NCBI GenBank assembly: GCA_041686235.1
Contig: JAWLED010000003.1
Span: 1 to 64,000, forward strand
Direction: 5' to 3'
Length of the DNA stretch: 64,000 nt
From: JAAAOH01 sp041686235
GTDB taxonomy: Bacteria > Spirochaetota > Spirochaetia > DSM-27196 > PWMO01
Positions 1 through 8,836 of this stretch are shown here, one piece after another (the stretch's first letter is position 1; every line of letters starts with the position of its first letter). The translations under genes were made by a program, and so were the position numbers. Below the pieces are notes generated by a model. It saw only the letters and a program-made list of their open reading frames with translations, had not been told where the DNA came from and ran no database searches.

Positions 1-2340
1 CAACTCGATAACTTCTTCCATCGTTTCTACCGGGTGAAAGGTTATGCCCTTTTTCACGTGATCGGGGATTTCATCGAGGTCCTTCTGGTTCTCGCTCGGG
101 ATGATGATGTCCTTGATCTTGTGCCGTCGTGCCGCGATTACCTTTTCCTTTAGTCCTCCTATCGGCAAAACGGTTCCCACCAGTGAGAGCTCGCCGGTCA
201 TCGAAATCGTCCCCTTGATCTTCTTCCCGGTTACCAGCGAGAGAAGGGCGGCCGCCATAGTGATGCCCGCCGACGGGCCGTCCTTGGGCGTAGCCCCGGC
301 GGGTACGTGCAGATGGATCTGATTTCGCTCGAAGTACTCGGGGTCTACGTGATGCCTGCCGGCGATGTGGCGCACGTAGGTATAGGCGATGTTGGCCGAC
401 TCCTGCATGACCTCACCGAGCTGGCCGGTGAGCTTGAAGCTGCTCTTGCCGGGGTTGGACACCGCTTCCACCACGAGCGTGTCGCCGCCCACCGGCGTCC
501 ACGCGAGGCCCATCGCCATTCCCGGCCGGCTTACCTTCTTGCGGACATCTTCGCGGAACACCGGTTTGCCGAGAAGCTCTTCGAGCTGCTCGGGATAGAT
601 TTTGAAGGGCGGCTCCGCCTCTTCGAGCACGATCTTATGTGCAAGCTTGCGGTGAATCTTGTCGAGGGATTTCTCGAAGTTTCGCACGCCGGCCTCGCGC
701 GCGTAGCCGTTTGCAATCTCGGAGAGCGTCTTCTTCGTGTAGCCGACGTCTTTCTTTTTCAGCCCGGCGCGCTCGAGCGACTTCGGTATGAGATATTTCC
801 GTGCGATGGAGATCTTCTCTTCATCGATATATCCGGAAAGCCGCAGCACCTCCATGCGGTCGAGCAGGGCGGAGGGGATCGTATCCATGGTGTTTGCGGT
901 GGTAATAAAGAGCACATTCGAGATATCAAAAGGCAAATCGAGATAATTGTCGCGGAAGGCGACGTTCTGCTCCGGATCGAGCACCTCCAGCAGCGCCGAC
1001 GCCGGATCTCCTTGAAAAGAGACGCCGAGCTTGTCGATCTCATCGATCATGAACACCGGGTTCTTCATTTTTACGTTTTTCAGCCCCTGGATGATTTTCC
1101 CCGGCATCGCACCGACGTAGGTGCGACGGTGGCCCTTGATTTCCGCCTCGTCACGCATGCCGCCGACCGAGAAACGGAAGAACTCTTTGCCGAGCGAGCG
1201 CGCGATGGACTTGCCGACGCTGGTCTTCCCCACGCCGGGGGGGCCGACGAGGCAGAGGATGGAGCCTTTGAAGTCCTCTTTGAGCTTTCGCACGGCAAGA
1301 AACTCCGTCACGCGGCTCTTTACGTCGTCGAGCCCGTAATGGTCGGCGTCGAGGATGCGCCGCGCCTTGTGGATGTCGACCTCTTCCTTCGGCGGATCGC
1401 CCCAGGGGAGATTAATGATGGTGTCGAGGTAGTTACGGGTAACCTGGAACTCCGAGGAGCTCGGCTCCATGAGCCCGAACTTCTCGAGCTCCTGCTCCAC
1501 CGTCTCACGCACGCCTTCCTCGAGCGGAAGCTTCTCGATGGCCTCCTTGAATCGCTGATACTCCGACTGCTTTGCGTCGGCAGGCATGCCGAGCTCTTCC
1601 TTGATGGCCTTGAGCTGTTCTTTGAGGAAGAACTCACGCTGGCTTTTCTCGATCTTCTCGTTGATTTGCTCCTGAATGCGCTTTTGGATGCGCATGAGCT
1701 CCTGCTCTTTTTTGATGTGGACCAGCACCTTCTCGATGCGGGTGCGCACGTCGAGCGTTTCGAGAATTTCCTGCTGTTCGCGGCGGCCCATGTTGAGGAT
1801 GGACGAGATGAAATCGGCGATCTTACCCGGATTGTCGATGTTGACCATGTTGAGCCGCATCTCTTCGGAAAACAGCGGATTGTTCTCAGATACTTGCTTT
1901 GTCTCCTGAATGAGCGAGCGGGTGAGCGCTTTCATTTCATCTTCTTCGACCGACTCGAAGTCGTCTTCGAGATAGTCGGCGGCCACCACGATGGGATGCT
2001 CGGCCTGGAGTACTTTGTGAATGCGAAAGCGCTTGAGCGTCGAGATGAAGATATTGAGCCCGCCGTCGGGAAGGTTGATTTTTCGAACGATTCGCGCAAC
2101 CGTGCCGACCTCGAAGAGATCCTCTGCGGTGGGGTTCTCGATGTCCTCCTCTTTGAGGAGGACCAGGCCGACCATGGAATCGCCGGCCATTGCCTCTTCG
2201 ACGATTTCGATGTCACGTTGTTGCGTGATCATGATGGGCGTGAAGATGCCGGGAAATATGGGTCGACCCATCAGAGGGATAATAGTCAGTCTTGCCGGCA
2301 GTACCTGGTCTGCCGGTACGATTGCCTGTGGAGTGGACAT
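1..2340 (-). CDS. lon: ATP-dependent protease Lon (partial at left edge)
   Basis: AAA+ serine protease that degrades misfolded and regulatory proteins in the cytoplasm. The ATG follows an AAGGAG ribosome site. 780 codons are visible and the reading frame is still open at base 1, so only the last part of the C-terminus should be missing. The order is as in the family: N-terminal substrate-binding domain (about residues 15-215), helical linker, Walker A GPPGVGKTS near residue 367, then the protease domain with the catalytic serine in KDGPSAG (Ser about 690) and the dyad lysine in GLKEKVIAA (about 733). The 43-residue spacing of the dyad fits E. coli Lon. It is divergent from recO. No CIRCE-type heat-shock operator was seen upstream. 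Confidence 0.97.
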   Translation of the reverse strand, partial: MSTPQAIVPADQVLPARLTIIPLMGRPIFPGIFTPIMITQQRDIEIVEEAMAGDSMVGLVLLKEEDIENPTAEDLFEVGTVARIVRKINLPDGGLNIFISTLKRFRIHKVLQAEHPIVVAADYLEDDFESVEEDEMKALTRSLIQETKQVSENNPLFSEEMRLNMVNIDNPGKIADFISSILNMGRREQQEILETLDVRTRIEKVLVHIKKEQELMRIQKRIQEQINEKIEKSQREFFLKEQLKAIKEELGMPADAKQSEYQRFKEAIEKLPLEEGVRETVEQELEKFGLMEPSSSEFQVTRNYLDTIINLPWGDPPKEEVDIHKARRILDADHYGLDDVKSRVTEFLAVRKLKEDFKGSILCLVGPPGVGKTSVGKSIARSLGKEFFRFSVGGMRDEAEIKGHRRTYVGAMPGKIIQGLKNVKMKNPVFMIDEIDKLGVSFQGDPASALLEVLDPEQNVAFRDNYLDLPFDISNVLFITTANTMDTIPSALLDRMEVLRLSGYIDEEKISIARKYLIPKSLERAGLKKKDVGYTKKTLSEIANGYAREAGVRNFEKSLDKIHRKLAHKIVLEEAEPPFKIYPEQLEELLGKPVFREDVRKKVSRPGMAMGLAWTPVGGDTLVVEAVSNPGKSSFKLTGQLGEVMQESANIAYTYVRHIAGRHHVDPEYFERNQIHLHVPAGATPKDGPSAGITMAAALLSLVTGKKIKGTISMTGELSLVGTVLPIGGLKEKVIAARRHKIKDIIIPSENQKDLDEIPDHVKKGITFHPVETMEEVIEL

Positions 2341-2422
2341 GATGCTCCTTAACGTCTAAAGATATTGTTACCAACCGACCCTTAAAGTGTATGGTTGCCC
2401 TATACTACCGTCAAGTTTGCCG

Positions 2423-3181
2423 ATGACGAGAAACACACGCTTCGAAGCCGTTATCCTGAAAGCCCGTCGTTTCGGGGAAATCCACAAGTCCGTCACCATG
2501 ATATCACCCGAAGAGGGGCTCGTCTCGGCGGTTGCCTACGGCGCCCACTCGCACAAGGGGCGGCTGCGGGGCTTGGTGGCCCCGTTTCACCGTGGCATCT
2601 GTTATCTCTACACCAATCCGGTCAAAGATCAGCACAAAGTTACCGACTTCGACGTGCGAGACTACTACAGCGGGATCCGCGAGAGCATCGATCGCTTTTA
2701 CGCCGCCTCGCTATGGGCGGAGGTGCTGTTGAAATCCTACGCCGGCGGGGGAGAAGGGGAGCCGGTCTACCGGTTGTTTCTCGAGGCGATGTCGGTGCTC
2801 GAGGCGACGCCGCACCGCACCGCTGTACGCAGGACCACCGCTCAGTTTCTCTGGCGGTACTTCGGACTCATCGGCAGTCGCCCGGAGGCCGACCGCTGCG
2901 TTTCCTGCGGGCGGGAAATCGGTGCCGCCGAGGATCGGTGGTACGGGCCGTTTGCCACCGGTCTCGCGTGCGCCGGATGCGCCGGTGAGGCCTCGCGACG
3001 CCTTGCTCCGGGGGCCGTGCGCTACATAACCGACACCGAATCGAAGAGCCTTGCCGGGGCGGTCGAGGTCGGCCTCGGCGAGACGGCAATCGCGCAGCTC
3101 AGCGGTTTTCTCTTTTCACTTGCCGAGGGAATTCTCGAAGATCGGCTGAACACGCTCAAAACCGGCGGCGGCATCTTGTAG
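2423..3181 (+). CDS. recO: DNA repair protein RecO
   Basis: RecF-pathway mediator that helps load RecA on SSB-coated single-stranded DNA. The protein is about 252 residues, a normal RecO length. It has an N-terminal OB-fold stretch (EAVILKARRFGEIHKSV, then GAHSHKGRLRGLVAPF) and a Cys4 zinc site (CVSC about 35 residues before CAGC). I chose ATG 2423 because homology begins at once after it; an upstream in-frame ATG at 2387 would add an unlikely leader. No clear Shine-Dalgarno precedes it. The last codons, encoding TGGGIL, are the first unit of a 34-bp tandem repeat that continues past the stop. It converges on the HAD gene downstream. Confidence 0.93.
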   Translation: MTRNTRFEAVILKARRFGEIHKSVTMISPEEGLVSAVAYGAHSHKGRLRGLVAPFHRGICYLYTNPVKDQHKVTDFDVRDYYSGIRESIDRFYAASLWAEVLLKSYAGGGEGEPVYRLFLEAMSVLEATPHRTAVRRTTAQFLWRYFGLIGSRPEADRCVSCGREIGAAEDRWYGPFATGLACAGCAGEASRRLAPGAVRYITDTESKSLAGAVEVGLGETAIAQLSGFLFSLAEGILEDRLNTLKTGGGIL

Positions 3182-3303
3182 CACCGGTGGCAGCCCCCGC
3201 GGCAGCATCTTGTAGCAGCACCGGCGGCGGCATGTTGTAATACCGGTAGCAGCACCGGCGGCGGCATGTTGTAATACCGGTAACAGCACCGGCGGCGGCA
3301 TGT
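3160..3303. repeat. 34-bp GC-rich tandem repeat between convergent genes
   Basis: About four and a half imperfect units with a 34-bp period. The core ACCGGCGGCGGCATGTTGTA recurs, starting inside the recO C-terminus and ending at the stop of the converging HAD gene. Units two to five carry TAG or TAA, so both proteins stop inside the array. There are no unique spacers, so it is not CRISPR. Confidence 0.9.
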
Positions 3304-3794
3304 TATAGGCCGAGCTCGGCGAGGGCGGCGAGGGTGCGCTCGGTAGCGGTGTGATGTACGAACACGCCTCCGGCCTCCTCCCACGGCGCTTTCTGGCCGG
3401 CCCGATCATCGATGAGCAGCGGTATTACCCCGTGTGCGCTTCGATGCTCGGAAAGCCATTCGGCCGCCTTCTGTGGTTTCTCCCTCGACATGCATGTGAT
3501 CACCGGCACCTCGGTTCCGAGCTCGCGCCGGCACCACGCGAGTTTCTGCGGCTCGGCCCAACTGCCACGGGGAAGACCGGTAAGCACTACCGGATTATAG
3601 GCGGCGATGTAGTCCCAGAGATCACGCCCGTCGGGTGTCCAGTGCAGGTTCTCGTAGAACCCCGGGGTCTTCGCAATTCGCGGCCACATGGCCTTCGGAC
3701 TCTGTTGCGACGGAGGCAATCCGGTTATCTCCTCAACGGCCCTGTCAAAGTCGGCAAGCACGCCGTCGAGGTCTACAAACAACGCATACGTCAT
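3303..3794 (-). CDS. HAD-superfamily 5'(3')-deoxyribonucleotidase-like protein
   Basis: Probable small HAD phosphatase of the NT5C (deoxypyrimidine 5'-nucleotidase) family, about 163 residues, cytoplasmic. Motif I is FVDLDGVLADF near residue 6, with both catalytic aspartates. A TGLPRGSW stretch fits motif II, a lysine-containing segment (REKPQKA) follows, and LLIDDRAGQ near residue 128 supplies the acidic motif IV pair. The family dephosphorylates deoxynucleotides; the exact substrate is not readable here. ATG 3794 is preferred over an in-frame GTG two codons upstream. There is no ribosome site before either, and a good promoter lies only 12 bases upstream. It is next to the nucleoside phosphorylase gene deoA, which fits nucleotide salvage. 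Confidence 0.8.
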   Translation of the reverse strand: MTYALFVDLDGVLADFDRAVEEITGLPPSQQSPKAMWPRIAKTPGFYENLHWTPDGRDLWDYIAAYNPVVLTGLPRGSWAEPQKLAWCRRELGTEVPVITCMSREKPQKAAEWLSEHRSAHGVIPLLIDDRAGQKAPWEEAGGVFVHHTATERTLAALAELGL

Positions 3795-3806
3795 GGACAC
3801 GGTCGG

Positions 3807-3836
3807 AATCTACTCGAGCTCCCCTATTTGAATCAA
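3807..3836 (-). promoter_or_regulatory. Promoter of the HAD nucleotidase gene
   Basis: On the minus strand TTGATT (-35), an 18-bp spacer and TAGATT (-10). The -10 ends 12 bases before the ATG, giving a predicted leader of about six bases without a ribosome site. Confidence 0.5.
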
Positions 3837-3915
3837 GAGGTCAAAAAACCCGGTAGTGTTTTCAGATGGGGAACCTTCGTGCTATTGTGACATCTCGATT
3901 CGGGGAGGACAGGGT

Positions 3916-5259
3916 ATGCGAGCTTCAGATCTCATTGCAAAGAAACGAAACGGGGAAAGCCTTACGCGGGAAGAGCTTCATCATCTCGTGGACGGCTACG
4001 TCTCGGGGAGCATCCCCGATTATCAAATCTCCGCGTGGCTCATGGCGGTCTATTTCCAGGGAATGACCCGCTTCGAGGCCGCCGACCTCACCCAAGAAAT
4101 GATCGACTCCGGAACAACCATGGACCTCTCGGCGCTCGCCGGTCCGCTCATCGACAAGCATTCCACCGGAGGTGTCGGCGACAAGGTCTCGCTTATCCTC
4201 GCACCGCTTGCCGCTTCGTTCGGTATACAGGTCCCGATGATGAGCGGTCGGGCGCTCGGCCACACCGGCGGCACCCTCGATAAGCTCGAGTCGATCCCCG
4301 GCTATACCACCGCTCTTTCACCGCAGGATTTTCAGCGGATCATATCCGAGGTCGGGTTTGCCATGACCGGCCAGAGTAAGGAAATCGTTCCGGCGGACCG
4401 CAAGCTCTACGCCCTGCGAGACGTAACCGCCACCGTCGAGTCGATCCCGCTCATTACCACCAGTATTCTGTCGAAAAAGTTTGCCGAAGGCGCCCAGACC
4501 TTCGTGTTCGACGTCAAATGTGGGCGCGGCGCCTTCATGAAAGAGTTCGGCCAAGCGCGCGAGCTTGCCTCTCACCTCAGTGAGACCGGCCGTCGTCTCG
4601 GAAGAGGGGTGGTCTCGGTCATCACCAACATGGATGATCCGCTCGGTGCAATGGTAGGCAATTTTCTCGAGGTGGAGGAGGCGTGTGCCTGTCTCGGCGG
4701 GGCCGGCCGAAGCGGTGAGCTCACCGTCGATTCACGCACCGAAGACCTGCTTGCGGTGACGATACGCCTGACCGCGTGGATGCTCGTTGCGGGCAATAAA
4801 GCGGGGACCGTCGAAGAGGCCGAAGCGATGTGCCGCGAGAATCTCTCGAACGGCGCCGCTTGGGAGGTCTTCAAGGCCAACGTTCGCGCCCAGGGCGGCA
4901 GCGAGGACGATCTCCTTTCCAAGCTCGGGAGCTTCCGCGCCCCCGTTCAACACGCCGTTTCGGCCGACGCCGGCGGCGTGCTCTTCGGTATCGACGCGTT
5001 CAAGATCGGGATGGCCTCGGTGTACCTCGGCGTCGGGCGCAATCGACCGGAAGACGAGGTCCTGCCCGATGTCGGGATCGAGTTGTTGAAGAAACCGGGG
5101 CAGGAAGTCACCCGAGGCGAGGCGGTGTGCCGTATCTATGGGCGGGGTCAAGAAGAGGTGGACCGCGCGGTAAAAACGCTTGCCGGCGCCTTTGACGTGC
5201 GAAGCGGCCAGGCGTTCCCCAAAAAGACGATGATACTCGACGAACATGCGGAGCTATGA
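3916..5259 (+). CDS. deoA: Thymidine / pyrimidine-nucleoside phosphorylase
   Basis: Phosphorolysis of thymidine or deoxyuridine (possibly uridine) to base plus (deoxy)ribose-1-phosphate in pyrimidine salvage. The protein has 447 residues, the family length. The signature KHSTGGVGDK (about residues 80-89) and MSGRALGHTGGTLDKLES (about 110-127) bind phosphate and nucleoside. The alpha domain is N-terminal, the alpha/beta domain central, and a C-terminal domain follows from about 340. ATG 3916 has a GGGGAGG ribosome site. The stop overlaps the recJ start (ATGA), so the two genes are translationally coupled. Thymidine-specific DeoA and broader Pdp cannot be told apart by eye. Confidence 0.93.
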   Translation: MRASDLIAKKRNGESLTREELHHLVDGYVSGSIPDYQISAWLMAVYFQGMTRFEAADLTQEMIDSGTTMDLSALAGPLIDKHSTGGVGDKVSLILAPLAASFGIQVPMMSGRALGHTGGTLDKLESIPGYTTALSPQDFQRIISEVGFAMTGQSKEIVPADRKLYALRDVTATVESIPLITTSILSKKFAEGAQTFVFDVKCGRGAFMKEFGQARELASHLSETGRRLGRGVVSVITNMDDPLGAMVGNFLEVEEACACLGGAGRSGELTVDSRTEDLLAVTIRLTAWMLVAGNKAGTVEEAEAMCRENLSNGAAWEVFKANVRAQGGSEDDLLSKLGSFRAPVQHAVSADAGGVLFGIDAFKIGMASVYLGVGRNRPEDEVLPDVGIELLKKPGQEVTRGEAVCRIYGRGQEEVDRAVKTLAGAFDVRSGQAFPKKTMILDEHAEL

Positions 5260-7370
5260 TCTGGGAAAAACGTGAGATAGACCCGGCGCAGGTAAAAGAG
5301 CTCTCTACCACCTACGAGATCGACCTCCTCTCGGCGGCAATTCTCGCTCGGCGTGGCTTCAGCGACGGGAATGAGCTTCTGTATTTGCTCGAGGACGATG
5401 TGCGCCACTTGCACAATCCGTTCTTGTTTGCCGAGATGGAAGACGCGGTAGACCGCATTCTCACCGCCAAGAGCGAGGGCGAAAAGGTGCTCGTATACGG
5501 CGACCGCGACGTGGACGGCATTACGAGCATCACGGTGCTCGTCGATACCCTCGAGGAGATGGGCGTGGATGTCTTCTGGGGGCTTCCGATGGGTGACGAG
5601 CCCTACGGGCTGACCACCGAGCTGGTGGAACAGCAGGCGGGAAAGGACGTCACCTTGATTATCGCGGTCGACTGCGGGACAACCAACGCGGCGGAAATCC
5701 GACATGCGGCCGAGCTCGGCATCGACACGGTGGTCGTTGATCATCACAATCCCGCAGAAGACCTCCCCCCGGCGGTCGCGTTCATAAACCCCAAGCTCGA
5801 AGACTCCGGATACCCGTTCGCCGGACTCGCCGGGTGTGCCCTCGCCTCGAAGCTGCGGTGGGCGCTGGTGTTCGGCCAAACCGAGTTCTACAAGGAGCCG
5901 GTGTGTTTGCTCAACGTGCGACCGGGCAACGGGACCTACATCATCGAAGCGGTGAAGATGGAAAACCTCGTGGAGCTCGATCGGATCACCGAAAGCATCG
6001 TCCCGGGGATGGTCAAGTTCGAGCAGACACGATTGGCGGAGTTCGCATCGGGGATGCAGGTCATCGGCTACGATGCGACGAGCCAACAGCGGATGCTCGG
6101 TGAGCTCTTCGGATCGGCGGTGGAGGCGCACATGCTCGACCTCGCCCCGGAGATTTGGAAGCGCTACCCGAAGTTCGAAGACCGCAGCTTGATGCGCATG
6201 CAGGCGGCCTCCAAGCTGTCAAAGTATCGCGGGAGCGCCCCCTCGGAGATCGACATCCTCGTTGCGCTGTTCCGCGTGTTTGTTGGTGACAAAGTGCCGC
6301 AGCTCGAAACCAAGAACCGAGAGGTGCTCGACCTGGTCGCGGTGGGAACGCTTGCCGACATGATGCCGCTTCGAAATGAGAACCGCATTCTCGTCCGCCA
6401 CGGATTGTCTAAGCTTACCAAAGCTCCGCGCCGGGGGCTGCAGCGGCTGCTCGAGAAGCTTCGCCTGTTCGGCAAGGAGCTGCAAGCCGAAGATGTCGGA
6501 TATCACATCGCTCCCTCCATTAACGCCAGCGGCCGCCTCGGCGAGCCCGACAAAGCGGTGCGACTGCTGCTCTCCGATGACGACGAGGAGGTCGACGGCC
6601 TTGCCGAGGAGATCATCGCGCTCAATCGCAAGCGGCGAGAGCTCGGAGACTCCGCGTGGGAGCGACTGTTACCTCATGCGCGGCGCAGTTACGAAGAGCT
6701 CGAGAGCAAGTTCATCGTCGTCAACGATGACGAGGTCCATCGCGGCATAACCGGGTTGCTGGCCGGTCGCCTCGCGCGCAGCTTCAACGTTCCGGCAGCG
6801 GTCATTACGGCCTTTGACGAGCGTGCGGTCGGCTCCATTCGCAGCGTACGGGGGCTGCAGGCGACGGGGCTTCTCGGTCGGCTCGACACCATGCTCTCCG
6901 ATTGGGGCGGCCACGATGCGGCGGCCGGGTTCTCGCTCGACGTCGGCAACCTTCCGCCCTTCCTCGAGCAGCTTTCGGGGATCGTACGGGAGCTCGATCT
7001 CGAGGCGGAGGAAGAGCCGAAAATACACGTTGATGCGGAGTTGCCGCTCGATTATCTGAGTCCCGAGCTCGAGCAGGTGGTGAAGCGCTTTGCGCCCTTC
7101 GGCCAGGAGAACCCACCGCTCACGTTTATGGCCCGCGGTGTGGTCGTGAAAGAAGTAACGTTTATGGGAAAGGAGGAGGCCCATTGCAGGCTTCTGCTCG
7201 ATAGCGGTAACTATCGTTGGCCTGCCGTATACTGGAATGCAGCCGACAGGGTGGACGTGGACTTTTCCCTCAACGACCGGGTGGATGTTCTTTTCGAGTT
7301 CGGGAAGAACTTCTACCAGAACAGAGAACGCGTTCAGCTTCGGGTGCTCGATATGAAACGCTCGGGGTGA
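5256..7370 (+). CDS. recJ: Single-stranded-DNA exonuclease RecJ with an inserted domain
   Basis: 5'-3' ssDNA exonuclease of recombination and mismatch repair. DHH-family motifs are present: GDRDVDG near residue 86, VDCGTTN, and VVDHHNP near 167. The DHHA1 domain carries GGHDAAAGF near 552, and a C-terminal OB-like segment follows. At 704 residues it is longer than E. coli RecJ (577). The extra length lies mainly at about residues 212-340, between DHH motifs. That stretch reads like a DnaQ-type exonuclease fold (IIEAVK, VPG, DLAPEIWKRYP, SEIDILVALF), but NVR stands where DxE is expected, so it is probably inactive. Translationally coupled to deoA. Confidence 0.93.
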   Translation: MIWEKREIDPAQVKELSTTYEIDLLSAAILARRGFSDGNELLYLLEDDVRHLHNPFLFAEMEDAVDRILTAKSEGEKVLVYGDRDVDGITSITVLVDTLEEMGVDVFWGLPMGDEPYGLTTELVEQQAGKDVTLIIAVDCGTTNAAEIRHAAELGIDTVVVDHHNPAEDLPPAVAFINPKLEDSGYPFAGLAGCALASKLRWALVFGQTEFYKEPVCLLNVRPGNGTYIIEAVKMENLVELDRITESIVPGMVKFEQTRLAEFASGMQVIGYDATSQQRMLGELFGSAVEAHMLDLAPEIWKRYPKFEDRSLMRMQAASKLSKYRGSAPSEIDILVALFRVFVGDKVPQLETKNREVLDLVAVGTLADMMPLRNENRILVRHGLSKLTKAPRRGLQRLLEKLRLFGKELQAEDVGYHIAPSINASGRLGEPDKAVRLLLSDDDEEVDGLAEEIIALNRKRRELGDSAWERLLPHARRSYEELESKFIVVNDDEVHRGITGLLAGRLARSFNVPAAVITAFDERAVGSIRSVRGLQATGLLGRLDTMLSDWGGHDAAAGFSLDVGNLPPFLEQLSGIVRELDLEAEEEPKIHVDAELPLDYLSPELEQVVKRFAPFGQENPPLTFMARGVVVKEVTFMGKEEAHCRLLLDSGNYRWPAVYWNAADRVDVDFSLNDRVDVLFEFGKNFYQNRERVQLRVLDMKRSG

Positions 7371-7379
7371 CGGACGTGG

Positions 7380-7430
7380 GCACGGCCACCCTCCTGGGGC
7401 GCGGCACGGCCACCCTCCTCGGGCGTGACA
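7380..7430. repeat. Two-copy GC-rich tandem repeat
   Basis: Two near-identical copies of a unit of about 23 bp containing CACGGCCACCCTCCT, directly after the recJ stop and before the M23 gene. No function evident. Confidence 0.75.
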
Positions 7431-7463
7431 CGGAGCGCAGCAAATCACGAAGCGGAGAAGTTG

Positions 7464-8495
7464 ATGAAAAGACGTCTTGAATTGGTAGTAGCCCTCTCCG
7501 TCATTGCTCTTGTCGGCACCGGCGCAAAGAGTGCGTCTGCTCAGGAGTTTGCCTCCGTCCCCGATACCGTGGAACAGGGCGCGCCGAGTGTGTTCCTCGT
7601 AGATTGGCCGGCCACCGACGAAGATTCGGTGCGGGGCGGTGCAAGCGGGGGCGAGGAGCTCGGGCGCAAGGCGTTTCTCAGCCTCGAGTCCGCATCCGAG
7701 GGGCGGGTATTGTCGACCGAGTGTTTCCCCGCCGACCAATCCGACGTGCAGTCCGCCGAGCAATCGCGGTGGGCATGCATCGCCGGGGTGCCGAGCACCC
7801 TCGACCCGGGCGACTATTCGGTAACCGTCGTTCTCGGCTCGCCACAGGGGACCACCGAGCTCGAGCACTCACTCGAGGTGGTATCGCGAGATTTTAACAC
7901 CGAAACCATTTCATTGAACCGCGATCTCACCAAAATGCGGTCCGAGCCCGACCCACGCAAGGCCGAAGAGGCGAAGTCTCTGCGAGAGTTGGTCGCCACG
8001 TTTCGCCCCGATGCCGTCTACCATAGGGGGCCCTTTGTTATACCGGTGGAAGACGGTCGGCGCACCTCCGACTTCGGCGACCGGCGCACCTATCGGTATG
8101 TCGACGGAGCCTCGGCCGGCGCGGTGCATTACGGAATCGATATTGCCGCGGATACCGGGACTCCCGTACGTGCCGGCGGCGGCGGTCGGGTCGTGATGGT
8201 TGCGGACCGCGTTATTTCGGGGACAACCGTCGTGATCGAGCATCTGCCGGGCGTATACGGGCTCCATTATCATCTTGATTCCGCATCGGTTTCCGAAGGC
8301 GATATCGTGGAGGCGCGCGATGTCATCGGTGAGGTAGGCGCGAGCGGGCTTGCTACCGGGGCCCATCTTCACTGGGAAGTACGCGTTTCGGGCGTGCCGG
8401 TTGAACCGGAGGAGCTTCTTTCCACCGCCCTTATTGACATAGAAGCAAATTCAGAGAATATTGGGGTCGAGGTTAGATCACAGGAAGGGAGGTGA
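7464..8495 (+). CDS. M23 family (LytM/Gly-Gly endopeptidase-like) peptidase, secreted
   Basis: Probable periplasmic zinc peptidase acting on peptidoglycan cross-bridges, 343 residues. ATG 7464 follows GGAGAAG. A signal peptide (MKRRLELV, hydrophobic core, cleavage near SASAQ) opens the protein. The middle (about 30-190) is an Ig-like or adaptor region without a recognised motif. The LytM domain occupies about 200-325: HYGIDIA gives the HxxxD zinc motif, HLPGVYGLHYH lies between, and HLHWEV gives the HxH motif, so the enzyme should be active rather than a degenerate EnvC/NlpD-type activator. Its TGA overlaps the rpsU ribosome site and start, so both are co-expressed. Confidence 0.88.
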   Translation: MKRRLELVVALSVIALVGTGAKSASAQEFASVPDTVEQGAPSVFLVDWPATDEDSVRGGASGGEELGRKAFLSLESASEGRVLSTECFPADQSDVQSAEQSRWACIAGVPSTLDPGDYSVTVVLGSPQGTTELEHSLEVVSRDFNTETISLNRDLTKMRSEPDPRKAEEAKSLRELVATFRPDAVYHRGPFVIPVEDGRRTSDFGDRRTYRYVDGASAGAVHYGIDIAADTGTPVRAGGGGRVVMVADRVISGTTVVIEHLPGVYGLHYHLDSASVSEGDIVEARDVIGEVGASGLATGAHLHWEVRVSGVPVEPEELLSTALIDIEANSENIGVEVRSQEGR

Positions 8496-8710
8496 TTTCA
8501 ATCGCCTATATTCGGGTAGATGACGGAGAAAATCTTGAAAAGGCCATCAAACGCTTCAAGCGGATGGTGGAGAAAGAGGGCATTATCCGCGAGTGGAAAA
8601 AGCGGGAGTACTACGAGAAGCCCTCGACAATCCGGAACCGAAAGCGGAAGTCATTGGAACGAAAGCTTGCAAAGAAGGCGCGCAAGTTGCAGCAGAACCG
8701 CAGCTACTAG
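8492..8710 (+). CDS. rpsU: 30S ribosomal protein S21
   Basis: Small basic protein of the 30S subunit, near the anti-Shine-Dalgarno region. It is about 72 residues and has the S21 hallmarks ENLEKAIKRFKRMVEKEGI and IREWKKREYYEKPS, with a lysine/arginine-rich C-terminus. The start is unusual. The only standard start in frame is GTG 8492, which lies inside the near-perfect ribosome site GGAGGTGA (8488-8495). A weaker AGGAAGG just upstream could serve GTG 8492. The strong site instead points to non-standard ATT 8495 or ATC 8501. It overlaps the end of the M23 gene and is followed by a clear terminator. Confidence 0.93.
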   Translation: MISIAYIRVDDGENLEKAIKRFKRMVEKEGIIREWKKREYYEKPSTIRNRKRKSLERKLAKKARKLQQNRSY

Positions 8711-8737
8711 CGCTTACGGATACGGATTACCTATTGT

Positions 8738-8782
8738 ACCCTCGGCTGCGTGCGAGCTGCACGTCGTTCCGAGGGTTTTTTT
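8738..8782 (+). terminator. Rho-independent terminator after rpsU
   Basis: ACCCTCGG (8738-8745) pairs with CCGAGGGT (8769-8776), with an inner GTGC/GCAC stem, followed by a run of seven T (8776-8782). Confidence 0.9.
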
Positions 8783-8836
8783 GTCTTTGCCGTTTGAGCC
8801 TGTCACCCCGGAGTCCTCGGCGGGAGGGCGCAGGGG

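Noticed and set aside
307..2352. 681-codon forward open frame opposite lon
   Set aside because: It is antisense to a gene with complete Lon motifs and is a compositional shadow, as are other long frames in this GC-rich window.
3160..3303. Possible small CRISPR array
   Set aside because: Units are contiguous 34-bp tandem repeats without unique spacers, and no cas gene is near.
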